Made by a program: the position numbers and the translations under genes | Shown here: positions 22,641 through 34,987 of the stretch, one piece after another | How the letters are laid out: every line of letters starts with the position of its first letter | How positions within the stretch are numbered: position 1 is the stretch's first letter | Notes under the pieces: model-generated | What the model was told of the DNA's origin: nothing | Database searches by the model: none | Seen by the model: only the letters and a program-made list of their open reading frames with translations | Origin: Cliona cf. orientalis | Taxonomy: Eukaryota; Porifera; Demospongiae; Clionaida; Clionaidae | Length of the DNA: 64,000 bases | NCBI GenBank assembly: GCA_963930775.1 | Contig: OZ005701.1 | Span: 3,035,169 to 3,099,168, forward strand | Reading direction: 5' to 3'

Positions 22641-25600
22641 GGCAGGCTAGTTTGCCGGTACTCGGAGCGCTAAATTTTAGATACAGCCTAATATTATACG
22701 ATCATCTTTATACCTGTAGCTAGGCCACTCCAAATTGATTGCTTGTTTATCGGGCCCGACCGACCCTAACTTTTGGTATTTCAATTTACAAATTTTCGGG
22801 TAATTAGAAAACAGATATACGGTTTCAAGTACGTACCTAAGAGAAACGGAGAGAAAGGAGAGATGGCTGCCGCTAGCAGTTATGTGTGGCCCAATGTGGC
22901 GGTTTATAGGGGAGCTACGGTAGCGAAGAGACGAATGATCATAAAATGCGATTGGAGTGACAACTTTGGTGCTTTGTTGGAGAAATCTTTCTTTTGTGGT
23001 CACGTTTTGTATGTATTATGTATGACATCACATCCTTTTATAATGATATTCATATTTCTGTTTTCCTTTTTAAGCCTACCTACCGATCCTTAGTTTTTGA
23101 GAAGGTAGCCCGATAAACAACTTATCAATTTGGAATGGCCCTACCTGCGTAGTATAATATCATTACTATAAATCTGACAGCGCCGAGGGTTTAGCACCAG
23201 CGGTGTTCATTATTATGTAGAATTATGGATAGTTACCAGGAAAAATATATGCAGGGTTTCATTTTGTTTGCGGGAGATGTGGACGTGCCAATTTTCACAC
23301 ACTGTATCCCCCCTTCTCCCATTAATCGTAGATATCAATTCAGATGTGTTTTGGGATATCACTGACTCAGAGGTATTAGCTACGTGATTATACTCTTAAT
23401 TAGCTGGCTTAATTTAGGGTACACAACTGCAACATGAACTACATTATTATGGACTGATGAAGTGTTGATCAATCAGCTGGTACCCACTTTTGAACCCGAG
23501 AATAATAATATGATAAAACAGAAATGGCCACACTCGACGATAGTGTAACTGAGTCTCATTATGTCTCATATCTGGTTTGTTAACATAGTCGATTTAACTT
23601 GAACATAATGGGCAACATATCGGGAATTATACATGTAGGTACACTTCTTAAGCATTATTAGGGATATTTTGAGAATCTAATATTCTGCACCTAAGCTTAT
23701 TAAGCTTATTCCCCATAATATGCCTTCATTACCCAGTATGCATAAGCATTTTCATTGGATCAGATAATCACCTGTACCAGAAATTTATTGGCTGCATGCA
23801 TACTTAAACAGCTAGCCTAGTAATCAGGTGATTTTCCCACCTCTTATACTCTACGAAAGTAGCTCAAAGGCTGAGACTAATTACATGTAATCTTCCAGCT
23901 TGCAATTGCTGCCAGTGCTTTCCTGAATTTGAAATAAATTATAGTAAAAGCACACCCATGCAATTTGGTTGGTATAGTAACAGTATGTGGGTGCTATTAT
24001 GTAATAATAATATGCTATGTTGACTGAATCAGATGATTACCTGATTTTAAAAAAGACGACCACAAACATAAGTTCAAAGACTAATAATTATTCGACTCTA
24101 TAAGTGCAGCCTGCTGATGAGTCCCAGCACTGAAAATATAGGGGACGAAAAGGTCATTCATATGACCTTCCAGGCCATGCAGTAAGTTACTTAAGCGATT
24201 ATTGCTGTCACTATATCGATTATCACACTTATTGAGGTTCCATTTAATCACACTGTCTATGTTATTACTATGGTATAATAGTGCAGTCTGAGTGTGCTCG
24301 CACACATCATCCATAGTTAGAATATTATAGTTGTAACACATACTGTGATCTGATTGGACACTCATCAGCCTCCACTACAAGTGTAGCCAAAGGCAAAGAA
24401 AGATGCACAGTGCAACAGTAGCCAGGGTTTTATCTGGCCCAAAAATTTAGGGGGGGGGGGGAACATGGGAGAAGTTGAAGTAATCAGCCGCCTTGGGGGT
24501 GCAGAAGGGGGATGTGCCCCCTCCCACGCGAAGCGTGGGAAGCTAAAGCATAAATTAATATTAATGTTCCCATAAAGGCACCTAAGTAACACTTCAACAT
24601 AATTAGTCCAGGTTTTAATTAATTTTTTGTAAATTTTTAGGGGGGGGGGCGAACACACCCTGCTGGGCTCTATGCAGATAAACCCTGGTATAGCCTAATC
24701 CTCAGGTCAACTACCATGATACAGTTGCTATAATATTCTTAATCATGCAGTTAGAGACCTCGTCTAATGGTCTCTACGCTTTTAAGACACCTTCAGGCCC
24801 TTAGTAGCACCCTTGATGCTTGCTTCGCTTGGGATGCTATATACAGCCTAGGGCTTTTGGGTCTCTTAAGTGTGTAGCTTATATCTCCTAGGTCTAGGTA
24901 GCTACAAAAATTTTAGTACATGCATTATTCCACCATGTGGTCGCCCATATACTACTGTACAGCTGCTCAAACCGTGGTTAGAACCAATTAAGGTGGTTTT
25001 AGCATAGACTGTATTCTTGCAATCTTATTTCATTCACATTTTGAAGTTGTCCCAATCAAGTATTAAATTTAATTCTAAAATTAATGTATTAATGCAATCA
25101 ACTGATCACGAGTTAAAGAATTTAAATTTGGATTATTAAAATAGCTGATAGCTACTGTACAAAAATACAAGTACAGTACATGGCAGATCTTTTTATGTTA
25201 TACAGATGAAGCTGAATAATGCCTTGATATAATTAAAAATTGGCTGACAAAAATAATACGATTGAGGACGTATTCCAGTGATGTACATTGCATAATTTTA
25301 TACTATCAGAATAAGTATGTATAATGTCACAACAATGTAGTTATGCACTACAATAATGATATTATTATGCATGGGCTGACTATAATTATTTGGATCAGCA
25401 TGACTGCATGTATTCAATAATTATTAGAAATGGATAAATGTCATGATGTTTTAATGTCTGAACCCATTCAAGTCGGTATCTCAACTCAGATAGTCAGGGT
25501 TGCTCCTCAATGTTGTTAAAGCTTGAAACTCCCATAATATTGCCACTAAAATGTATGCGCATGCGCATACAAACGGATCTGTAGGCCACACCCCTCACTG

Positions 25601-25953
25601 CAGGTGGAATTTAATGAGCCAAGACTTAGCTCCACTCCAGCATGGATACTATAGTACCGGTATGACAGCGAACAGTTAACTCGCCTCTTCAGTCTTGCTT
25701 TGCAAGAAGCATAGATATGCGAGAAGTCGGAGACTTTGGTGGGCCCAGCTTGCGAGTACAACGATGACGTTCTCACTTCGATCCGCTCAAACTGGCGTCG
25801 ATGCTGGCGCCGGCGCAAGATCGAGAGATTAGGGCTAGGCTAGCTAGCTAGCTATACTGCAGCCTAGGCCGAGGCCGGCCGGCCGCGCCGAGCGCGCGGC
25901 GCTTTGCGCCTCGTGCATCTCCGGCTCCATGGTTACCATTTTTGGGAATTCCG
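22641..25953. other. Non-coding stretch with scattered repeats
   Basis: No supported gene. It contains a G12 run (24448-24459) in a repeat with CCACGCGAAGCGTGGG, a second G run at about 24640, and a GGCCGGCCGG/GCGCGCGGCGC GC-rich block at about 25868-25905. Open frames here are short and featureless. Confidence 0.4.
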
Positions 25954-26331
25954 TTATGTACCGAGAAACCCGCGCGCCATAGGCGCACGGCCCAGCCCCC
26001 GTAGGGGGCTGGGCTAAATTGCATAGTATTATATGAACGGCTAAGGGTAGGTAGGGTTTTGGTTTAGGGTAGGGTTTGACACACAAGGGTTAGTACTACT
26101 ATTGTCTTTAAAGTCGTGACAAAAGAGCATCTGGCAGCGGCGTTCACGGTGGTGCAGTGGTTAGGGCTCTGGTGTATGGATTCATATGCATGTATCCCAG
26201 TTCGATCCTCGCTCTATTCATTCAATTTCTTTTTTTTCCCCTTACACTCTGGAAATTTTCAAGTGAGGGAGGCGCGCGCCACACGTGATCAATAGAACGT
26301 CATCTTGACGCGCGGGTTTCTCGGTACATAA
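25954..26331. mobile_element. MITE with TTATGTACCGAGAAACCCGC inverted ends, carrying a SINE
   Basis: 23-bp ends 25954-25976 and 26309-26331 are perfect inverted copies. Just inside lies a GCCCAGCCCCC-GTA-GGGGGCTGGGC hairpin (25991-26015). The SINE copy at 26126-26265 sits within, so the SINE inserted into this element or is part of it. A target duplication is not obvious. Confidence 0.72.
26126..26265 (+). mobile_element. tRNA-derived SINE, copy 2
   Basis: GCATCTGGCAG leader, A box TGGTGCAGTGGTTAGG (about 26150), B box AGTTCGATCC (about 26199), T tract, and a tail CTTACACTCTGGAAATTTTC. Same architecture as 22505-22640. Confidence 0.66.
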
Positions 26332-26412
26332 GGGGATTCATTTTTTTGCACACGGCCCTACCGTTCTGACCAATCGGGTGCGTTATGACACAAAACGACA
26401 CTTTCTGAAAAT

Positions 26413-26885
26413 ATTTTTCGTTGTATACAAGTATGTTTAATGTCACAATCATGGGATAATGTGGCTAGCATCCATGATCATCTATTAACAGTACATGCTC
26501 ACAAAACATAGAGACATAGTTCATGCACAAACAGTATCCTGCCTGGGCAAGATTGCCCATTAGTATCGTGCGCATGCGCAGATGGAAGCGGTCGCAGAGG
26601 CCACACCCCTTGGCAAAGCAAGCAGCTCCAACTAAGTATGCAATGGCAACGTTCTCGCTCTGCTCGAACGTTGATAGCTACCGGACTACTGACAGGTATG
26701 AACAAACCTCGCCTCTCGCTTCGCTCGAGGCTCGGTGGCTAGCGCCAGCGCACGGCGCTTTCGCGCCGATCGTTCGACAATGCGTCTCTAGCTGTAGCTA
26801 TGGCCCGAGGCATTAAGGCCACTCTTCTTTGTGCACACGGCCCTACAGTTCTGACCAATCCTGAGCCTTGTAGTGCGGCTCGTTC
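26413..26885 (-). repeat. Dispersed 470-bp repeat, copy 2 (inverted to 20525-20980)
   Basis: Reverse complement of the 20.5-kb copy with scattered substitutions. The two lie 5.4 kb apart in opposite orientation and could pair as a large inverted repeat. Confidence 0.85.
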
Positions 26886-26999
26886 ATAGCAACCGGGCGC
26901 ATCCAAGACGCGTATCCATGCCCTCATGTAATGACACGGACTATATAAGAAAAATGATCGTCTGAAAAATATTTTTCGTTGTATATAGTATTATGACGG

Positions 27000-27122
27000 G
27001 CGCGAGGGATGTATGGCATTTATTGCACCGAAGCCCGAGGGCCTTGTGCCCGAGGGTTGAGGGCAATAAATGCCATGCATCCCGAGTGCGCGTGATATAA
27101 CTAGTTTATATCCCGTAGGCAT
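27000..27122 (+). repeat. Palindromic repeat family, copy 2
   Basis: GGCATTTATTGCACCGAAGC opposite GGGCAATAAATGCC, with a CCCGAGGGC..GCCCGAGGG centre, ending ACTAGTTTATATCCCGTA. It is a cleaner version of 4827-4975. Confidence 0.7.
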
Positions 27123-27589
27123 AGCTACCGTATAGATACGCATAGAACACTAAAAAAGAAGGAAAAGACAAGCTTATCTTAATCGAAACGGACACACAAA
27201 GTCGCTCTCTGAGTCAAGTTCTCGAACGTCAATCGTACTTCTGAACGTCTCGTGACCGAGGGGTGTGGTCAAATCCACACAGCTAGGAGCTACAGCCATT
27301 CGACTCTTGACGATGAACTACCATCGTTAGCGTGACCTACAACGTCGAGCTCAGAAACCAAGAAACTGAGCTGGAGCTGTTGACTATCGGCTACGTGCCT
27401 ATGCAGTAAGCTTACCTAGCTAGATACGCCTATACTGTTTTGACTCGCGATCGATCGATCGATGACTCCGCCCATATCCCTTCGAACTGGCGATCTCCCG
27501 CTACCTTTTCCGCCATACGCTCCATTTGGTCTCGCGAGACGCTCCATTGATAGTTTTACTTTTGTTGCTACCAACATGTTTATTTTTCA

Positions 27590-27725
27590 AGGCCTGCAGT
27601 ATTTAATATTGCACTTTGACTTCCCTTGAGCCACTAATATTGCACTGTGGGTTTCCTGGAGCTATTCATATTGCACTGTGGCTTACCTGAGGGTGTTCAT
27701 ATTGCACTGCTTGTCTCTAGGAAGT
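27590..27725 (+). repeat. Tandem repeat, about 4 x 36 bp (ATATTGCACTGTGG)
   Basis: (A/C)ATATTGCACT plus G/T-rich sequence and CCTGAG-type end, repeated at about 27606, 27643, 27680 and 27708. Not a CRISPR array: units are degenerate and there are no unique spacers. Confidence 0.7.
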
Positions 27726-28550
27726 GCCTTATGGTGTATATTTTACTTAGCAACAACATAGTAACGGGATATAAAGTATAATAAGGTTGACAATAATAAT
27801 AATATTATTATTACAACTGTTCACTTGTAATGTCGACACAATCCCTCCCTGTATGCATGGTAGACAATTGACATGCACCATAATAATTATTATGATGAAG
27901 TACTTATAGGTACACATGCACAATACTTTAGTGCTAGTTGCATGATTCAGAAGCCACGTACGTACACCATGAATGGGTAACTAATAGTATTATATAAACA
28001 AAGTATAGTACAAACCAATTACACAGTATAAGCCTTGTCGTGGTTAATTTGAATTGTATCTCAAGTAGGCAGGTGCATGATTAATTTTTGTTTGAATAGT
28101 TTGTGGTTTCTACTGCATGAGCCTATAACTCAGTATTCGTAGCCATGCATTGGTACATTATACCATGCACTGTTAAAAATGGGGTGCTGTCCCAGCACCC
28201 CTTGTTTGCAACTTGATTAGCAGGATGCTGCTGTAACACCCCACCATGATGGTGGGGTGCTGACTGAACACCATGGGGGTGCTATTCTCTTTGGATACTA
28301 GAGGGGGTGTGGCATTTGTGTTAATGAGCATGTGCATTCTAGCACTACTGCTCCTTTACAGTGCTAGTGGCGTAGGAAGATGTTTTTGAGCAGGGAGGCT
28401 GAAAGTAAGCTGGTGAAGACTCGCTTTACGCGCGCGTAGCACGCGAAAGCTAGGGGAGTCTGGGGGCATGCCCCCCAGGAAAATTTTGGACTTTTAGACC
28501 TTCTGAGAGCTTTTCTAGTGCATTTTCGAGGACATTCTGGACTCTTAGCT
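27726..28550. other. Non-coding stretch
   Basis: No exon recognised. It contains a GGGGTGCTG/CAGCACCCC inverted repeat at about 28180-28275. Confidence 0.4.
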
Positions 28551-28605
28551 TGTCACATGTGAACACAGATCAGTAGTGACTACTGATCTGTGTTCACATG
28601 TGACA
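28551..28605. repeat. Perfect palindrome, 26-bp arms, 3-bp loop
   Basis: Arms 28551-28576 and 28580-28605 are exact complements beginning TGTCACATGTGAACACAGAT with loop TGA. Perfect pairing over 26 bp implies a recent origin. Confidence 0.92.
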
Positions 28606-28763
28606 ATTATTGATATCTACACACCGTGGGGCTAAGATACACCACAATCATGAATAACTCAACCCTGATTGTGGTAACAGAGGAAAAAGAAAAGTGCAAA
28701 CCTCAGAGGGTGAGCCCCACCCCCTGGCTTGTACAGCAGTCTAAAAATCAGAGGGACTCTGCA

Positions 28764-28817
28764 CCCCCCCCCCCCCCCAATCTTATGACTGGGGGGGGGG
28801 GCAATTGCCCCCCCCCC
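28764..28817. repeat. Poly-C / poly-G / poly-C cluster
   Basis: C15 (28764-28778), G11 (28791-28801) and C10 (28808-28817) in a context ending CCCCCCTGGTTCTTACGCC. The G and C runs can pair. Confidence 0.75.
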
Positions 28818-28864
28818 CAGCCCCCCTGGTTCTTACGCCAGTGCTTTAACCCTTTCACATTTTG

Positions 28865-29880
28865 AAATGTTTACAAGTCTCCTGGCTACCAAAGTCTCTG
28901 CCTGGCTACATTTTAGAGAGAAATGAATGCCTCTCCTACGATCGGTAAGTTATCAAGCACTCTATATCTCTACTAAGTTACTTAATAACAATCCGTACTC
29001 TAAGCTAGCTTTTTGCCTGCTATGACTGTGCAATTTTTGTTTGCTATAAAAGGTACACCATTTACAGAAGGTCGTGTTACAACGCAAATGCGATCTAACG
29101 CAAACGCGATCTGATGCGCGCGCCGCTATGCGCCAGCCGCTATCTCACAATTACGCGGCATTTTCAAACACTGTAATTCTATCACTATCCCATCCGTACA
29201 ATCAGAGCTCGAGCTTTTGCCAATCCTAGAGGCATATTTCCATGCCACTGTGGCTAGTCAGTTAGCTGACCTTTGTGTGCAGGATGTAGCTACTTATTAG
29301 ACGTTTTACTATAGGTAAAACAATGTTAACCCTGGAGCGACCTGCCAGCATGCAGGCGGTGATGGGGCTGGGCGCATGCGCAGTTCGTGAGGCATACTGG
29401 TAGCACGTGATCGCTTTAGCTGCCATGCTGGTTTGTTGGCTGCCTGAATTGCCTATGCAGAAGCAGCATTGGATTGTCAACTTCAAGCAGACACCCAAGA
29501 TCTAAAGATGTCACGGGTCAAGTCGGAGGGAAACCCCTCGCGGCCATGACGATCATATGCAGTGGCACATGCCCGACAGAGGGAGCCGAGCAGCCAAGGA
29601 GCGCTGAGTTATCCATGGACCAGCGTCAGACAATGGTAAAAACTGGGCTCAATACAGGCCGCGCGCTGCCTTCCCTCGAAAGGCGATCGCGGACAAGCGG
29701 CGCAATCTCGGCAAGCTCAAGGTAAGCTGCTATAATGGGGCTAAACAACATATAAATTATTAGGCCATTTAATTGCATGCTCGCCAATTGGCGCCATTAT
29801 TTAGTACGCGCACGCACGCGCAAATCACGTGCTAGCCACGCGTCAAGCTATATTACCCCATAGCTTGCGCTCTATGGACC
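28865..29880. other. Non-coding, GC-richer stretch
   Basis: No supported gene. It shares GCGATCTAACGCAAACGCGA (about 29091) with 62389-62408, marking a short dispersed repeat. Confidence 0.4.
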
Positions 29881-29884
29881 ATGT

Positions 29885-31195
29885 TGGCCACAAATGGGGC
29901 CCTATGGCTTAGCAACAGCACCGCGGCGGCTACATTAAAAAGTACTACCACTTGTTCATATTCCAAAGGGCTCAGCAAATATACAACCCTCCAGTACAGT
30001 ACATACCACGCGCTGTAGTATAGTATGGCATGCAGAGCTGTTTTGTGGCGTGATGCCCCCCCTTTCCGGGGCAAAACTCGGGCATGCGCAGTCGCATTAC
30101 CTCATGCATGCACTGACGGTATGGCTTGGGTCATGCTGCGTTTCGGATGGTTCACCCTTGGTTATGCTTTAAGCAGCTTAAATTTGGTAGCTACTTTAAG
30201 GAATAGATCGAACTACACGATGCTACTTTAGTTACACGAGCAATTACCCTGACGACCATTTCCGGTATGAATATTCATGGCGCAGATGCGCCAATGTAGC
30301 CGCTGCACCCCCTCTCTGGCCAGCCTTATTGCTTGCTGCGCCCCTGCTGCCAGTGGGGTTAATGGACAGCGGGCATGCCGAGTGGAAAGGGCATGATTTA
30401 TAGTACTAGCATAGCCATTTGGTAGTTCAGAGCATGGAAGCGGCTTTCACTGATAGCTAATAATTACTCGCGCTGGCAGCGTGCACGAAGACCTAGATAA
30501 CACAAGACCATGTGGTTTTGTACCGACAGTGGCGGCAGGCATGCGGACCGGCGGCTTCCCCCCCCCCCCCCCCCCCCCCCCCGCCTTTGTGCATGCGCAT
30601 GGGGTAACTATATGATCTCCATACCCAAGCCGGCAGGCTAACCATTACCACTACCCTCATACGAAAGCCAGGGCGCGCAGCGGATCTCTTTATTCATTGC
30701 CCTATCATTGTCAGATCAAGCATACACTATTATAGGGGGATAGGCCACTTATTTGTGCCATGGGTAGTACGCTCGCGCCAATCTCATGCTGGCCACATGG
30801 TATCCTCTTACCCGCAAGGGTAGGCCCGTACCTTATGCACGCGCTACTATAGAGGTACATTTTGGCACGTGAAGGGGTGGTACGAACCGATCAAAATGGG
30901 TCTCTTAATGGGTTTGGGCAACGGTTATTTAGGCGTTTTGAGTGTTGCATGCAATACAAACATATTATGGCGCGATTGTATTTGTGCGGATACAAATTTA
31001 TGCGACTGCCGCTGGACTCGCATAAATTAAATTCGCGCAGAGGCATATCGATTGCCATAATTATTTGTTTCGAATGGTTGCCCTATGGCTTGGTAACAGG
31101 TGCGCTGGGGCTACATTACAAGAGCAATACTAGTTGTCACTCATATTTCACAGGGGCCCAGCAAAAGACAGTACTCCAGATTCCCCACTTACCTA
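29885..31195 (+). repeat. Direct duplication: about 29890-30004 and about 31080-31190
   Basis: CCTATGGCTTAGCAACAGC..GGCTACATTAAAAAG..ATATTCCAAAGGGCTCAGCAAA is echoed by CCTATGGCTTGGTAACAGG..GGGGCTACATTACAAGAG..ATATTTCACAGGGGCCCAGCAAA. The two segments are about 1.2 kb apart. They may be parts of a duplicated, decayed retroelement next to the DIRS-like remnant. Confidence 0.6.
30558..30582. repeat. Poly-C run (25 nt)
   Basis: Uninterrupted C run. Confidence 0.8.
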
Positions 31196-31886
31196 ACTAC
31201 CTGAACATGGGTTAAGGGGATATGCCAAGACTCTACTAGACAGCTACTTCCACTGACAAGCAGCAATGATACAAAACGAGGCAGGAGCCCACCTAGAGTC
31301 AGCTTTAGGAACAACACATTTGGCAGGCAAAAGCGAAAAAATGCACTCCAAAGATGACACTAGCCATAAAAAGATAGATGCTGGCGGGAACAGTGCCAAG
31401 CCTGTGGACTAGCCGCGGACCGACCCATACACCACCAGTTCAATCTGCAAATAGAATTTGTGGGATACTGTAACACTTAGTTTGTATGCACCAACGCTGT
31501 GTTGGAAGTGCAACTCCACACTGCAGGGGTGGCTACCTTTTCAGACGGATGCAGCAAGGATGCTTCAGCCACCTCACAACCATGCGCATCAGACTACCGT
31601 TTCAGACAGATGCAGCAAGGATGCTCCAGCCACCTCACAACCAGGCGCATAACCATCCGTTAGAAGCATGCTTTTCCTTTTACCCCCCCCCCCCCATTCA
31701 CCATTAATGAGTGAAGGCCCGGCTGTCGCACCCCGGCAAACTAGATTGTGGTCCTAGGCTGAATTCCCTTCGCCGAAGAACCAACAAAGCCAAGCATCTA
31801 TAGACCACTGGATACATCTTACATCGGACATCAAGTCCGACCTAGAAAAGGGGTGCACCTTTGGAAGCGGCACATCCAGGCATGGT

Positions 31887-32745
31887 GTGGGTAATCACAC
31901 ACCCACATGCACAGCCCTGAGCCTTACAATCACTACAGATGCTACAGGTAGCAGGAGCTGTGGGGCATATCGGCCTGAAGCGCATAACATGCAACACCAC
32001 TGGCAAGGATTGATGCCATTTAACTCGGCACGACTCCTAGATCCAGTTCGATACAATACCAGGGCAGTATTTACACCCCTGGCATATGTATATACTTCAT
32101 ATAGGCATTGTATAACTTGCACCTAACTACCAAACATATTACTGGTAGCGATAACCTCATTGCTGATAGGCTACCTCGCGCAATCTCTCACAAGTTCTTC
32201 TCCCAGGTGCCAGAGGCTGCCCCCCCCCCCCCTTGCCCACTCCAATCCAGAAGCAACCATGGGACAACAGACTGGCTCAACAACCCGGCTGGTGGCCAGG
32301 CATCTGGCGAACATTGCTAGTAGCCTCAGCGACAACAACCTCGCCCCCCCCCCTTAATTCCAGAAAATGTACTCCTCCGCTTAAGCAAGATATCTAAACT
32401 TCGGTTCACGCACTGTGCATCTCAACTCACTCCCAGTAAACCAATAGCAGCTGATACTCTTTGCAGTGGACCTCTCCAAGACTGTAGCATACACATCCCG
32501 TTGAACTACCCTGGCAGGGATAGCACTCAATATTCAGGTCGCTCCTCTAGCATGGAGGCGATCGCAACTGCCTCTACCGGAGGAATTCTGGAAGCAACAA
32601 TACGAACGCTAGGAGCAACCAGTATAAAAGGCAAGTTCGGCTACCTCAAAGCAAACTGGCCAGCATTTCATCCCAGCTCATCCAAGAATAACTCAAGTCG
32701 GGGGGTAGCGATAAGGACAAGCATTGGCACATGCCCATAACACCT
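31887..32745 (+). pseudogene. Decayed DIRS/Ngaro-like retroelement (RNase H tail and tyrosine recombinase)
   Basis: Two short frames hold recognisable remnants. At about 32120-32215, 'HITGSDNLIADRLPR' followed by 'FFSQVPEA' resembles the end of the RNase H domain and linker of DIRS-group pol proteins. At about 32535-32670, 'SGRSSSMEAIATASTGGILE' then 'ATIRTLG' and 'GYLKANWPA' matches the C-terminal box of their tyrosine recombinases. There the expected GHSFR and GRW residues are changed, so the enzyme would be dead. C runs (about 32220, 32345) and frameshifts break the frame. The segment upstream to about 31.2 kb may hold further remnants. No domain search was possible. Confidence 0.55.
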
Positions 32746-32984
32746 TGCATGATATTCAATTATGCTGTGTGTTCTCTCAGACTTTACGGTATTATTTAGA
32801 TAATTTGGATATCCTGTGATTTGGGGAAAGATCACCTACGGTGATAAGGTTTATTTATTTGGGGTATTCCCCATCATCACAGGAGTATTGAAAATGGCAA
32901 TAATTATTGTACCAGCAATTTGCAAATGGGTAAACCCCCTGCAACAGAGAATGTACTGGCATATATCTCCCTAGCAGCAGTGGC

Positions 32985-33503
32985 ACATGCAGCACATGCA
33001 ACACATGCATGCAGCATGCAGCACATGCAGTGGCACAAGCAGCACATGCATGCAGCATGCAGCGTGACATGCAGTGGCACATGCTGCGCACACAGCAGCA
33101 CATGCATGCAGCACAGGCAGTGGCACATGCAGAAGCACATGCAGTGGCACAAGCAGCACACGCAGCACATGCAGCACACACAGCAGCACATGCAGTGGCA
33201 CATGCAGGAGCACATGCAGTGGCTCAAGCAGCACATGCAGGACATGCATGCACCATATGGCACATGCAGCAGCACATGCATGCACGTGCAGCGGCACAAG
33301 CAGCACATGCAGCACAGGCAGTGGCACATGCAGCAGCACATGCAGTGGCACAAGCAGCACACGCAGCACATGCAGCACACACAGCAGCACATGCAGTGGC
33401 TCAAGCAGCACACGCAGCACATGCAGGACATGCATGCAGCATATGGCACATGCAGCAGCACATACACATGCAGCACATGCAGTGGCACATGCAGCAGCAC
33501 ATT
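32985..33503 (+). repeat. CAGCACATG-type minisatellite with a ~190-200-bp higher-order period
   Basis: Short units (GCAGCACATGCAGTGGCAC and variants GCAGCACAAG, GCAGCACACA) fill about 520 bp. A longer pattern repeats: AAGCAGCACACGCAGCACAT starts at 33151 and 33352. GGACATGCATGCA..ATATGGCACATG appears at 33240 and 33426. Several frames stay open on both strands because units are mostly multiples of three. The predicted chains are low-complexity (His/Met/Gln, Cys/Met or Ala/His), so I treat them as artefacts. Confidence 0.9.
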
Positions 33504-34324
33504 TAGCAGCAAGTGGGAGGGCATGACCCTCCCACAGCAGCGAAGCCCAGCCCTATCACCATTTACCAAATACAACCAATCGGTGTACAGATTGGTGTGG
33601 CATTACATAATAGCGAACAGGAGTTAAAGCTATAATTGTGCGCGTGTTTAACGCGCTATCCATATATCTATCGATCCACGACTCCGCCCATCGCATTGTT
33701 ACCGCTAGTGCTTTGCTGATCTCCCGCCATTTCCCCAACTATATGCTCCATACATACAATTAATTAGAGCGCTAAAAGTCGCTGAAGTACCTGTTAGTTA
33801 ATATTAAATTTGATCCTTAGTGCAATATTTAATATGCATGACCTTTCTTGTTAGCCTGGGGTACAATATCTTTATCTTTAGTGCAGTATTATGAATTTGC
33901 TGTTAGTATTTAATTATTGTTATTGCTTTACAGCAGGAAAGCTGAAGGACTGCTACGAATTATAGCAGCCTAATACTAGAAATTAATGCTTAATAGGTGA
34001 GGCAGCCTGTTTAAATAGAATTATTTGTCCCTGTTGCTCTTTACAAGCTAGGGGTGGGATAAGCTTTCTGTAGCTAATAGCTAGATCTTGTCAGGTTGAC
34101 ACTGAATGATGTGTATATATATATGTATACATTGAGATGTTGAAAGAATTTTTGGGTGAGAGCTTTAATTGGAGACTTAATAAAAAAAGGGCATAATTAG
34201 CTACAGTATTATTATTATGTCCTTGAGTTCAAGTTGCATTGATAGTGGACTAGGAGCTTAAGTTGGATTAATCTTGACCTGAAATAATTATATTAAATGA
34301 CCATATTTCCAGCCACCGGGCCAC

Positions 34325-34790
34325 CCACAGAGTCAGCTAGGCTTTATAGGAACATGAATAATATTCACGTAGATGAGTTCCATTGTATGAGCACTGAATC
34401 ATAATATTATGAGACATGAAGAGTACTATCTCGCTATAGCGGCAATCGTCGCATTTGCGAGAACCCTGACTACCCAGTCACATAGCTATAACCAAAATGA
34501 GAGTCAGCTAGCTACCTGTACATCCACATAAATATTCACATAGAAATTTTCCGTTGTATGAGAACTGACATCATATTATGAGAATTGGCATAAACTATCT
34601 CGCTATCGCAGCAATCCACACAATTGCGAGAACTCTGGCTACCGGGGTAGCTACCCAATCACATAGCTAAGTAAAACCCTTGTCAGCTAGCTACCTATAC
34701 ATGTACATAAATATTCACACACTGATGGGTTCCATTGTATGAGCACTGATATAATATCATAATGGCTCATTGTATCTCCTCCCCTATAGT
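34325..34790 (+). repeat. Tandem repeat, about 2.5 x 178 bp
   Basis: GTCAGCTAGCTACCT..ACAT.AATATTCAC..TTCC.TTGTATGAG recurs at about 34329, 34502 and 34683 (spacing 173 and 181 bp), with CTATCTCGCTAT..GCGAGAAC in each full unit. Confidence 0.75.
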
Positions 34791-34987
34791 ATAAGTCAAT
34801 AGTAAAATAGCTAAATTGAATATATTAACATCCATTGATCACAATTATATATATTCTCTCTATCGATTAACTTGGATAACCACTGATTCCAAACGTCTCG
34901 CAATCGCGTCAACCAACGCGTTTGCAAGAGACGCACCAAGGAGCAACCGAGCGGGGGAACTGGACTCCCCTCGTCGTTCACGCATTA

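Noticed and set aside
27590..27725. CRISPR-like array
   Set aside because: Degenerate adjacent repeats with no unique spacers, in eukaryotic DNA.
29474..29725. 83-codon frame considered as a retroelement gag
   Set aside because: No zinc knuckle or other motif; composition alone is not enough.
32904..33627. Long overlapping open frames (up to 235 codons) on both strands
   Set aside because: They lie on the CAGCACATG minisatellite and predict low-complexity chains with no domain; frame openness follows from the repeat unit.
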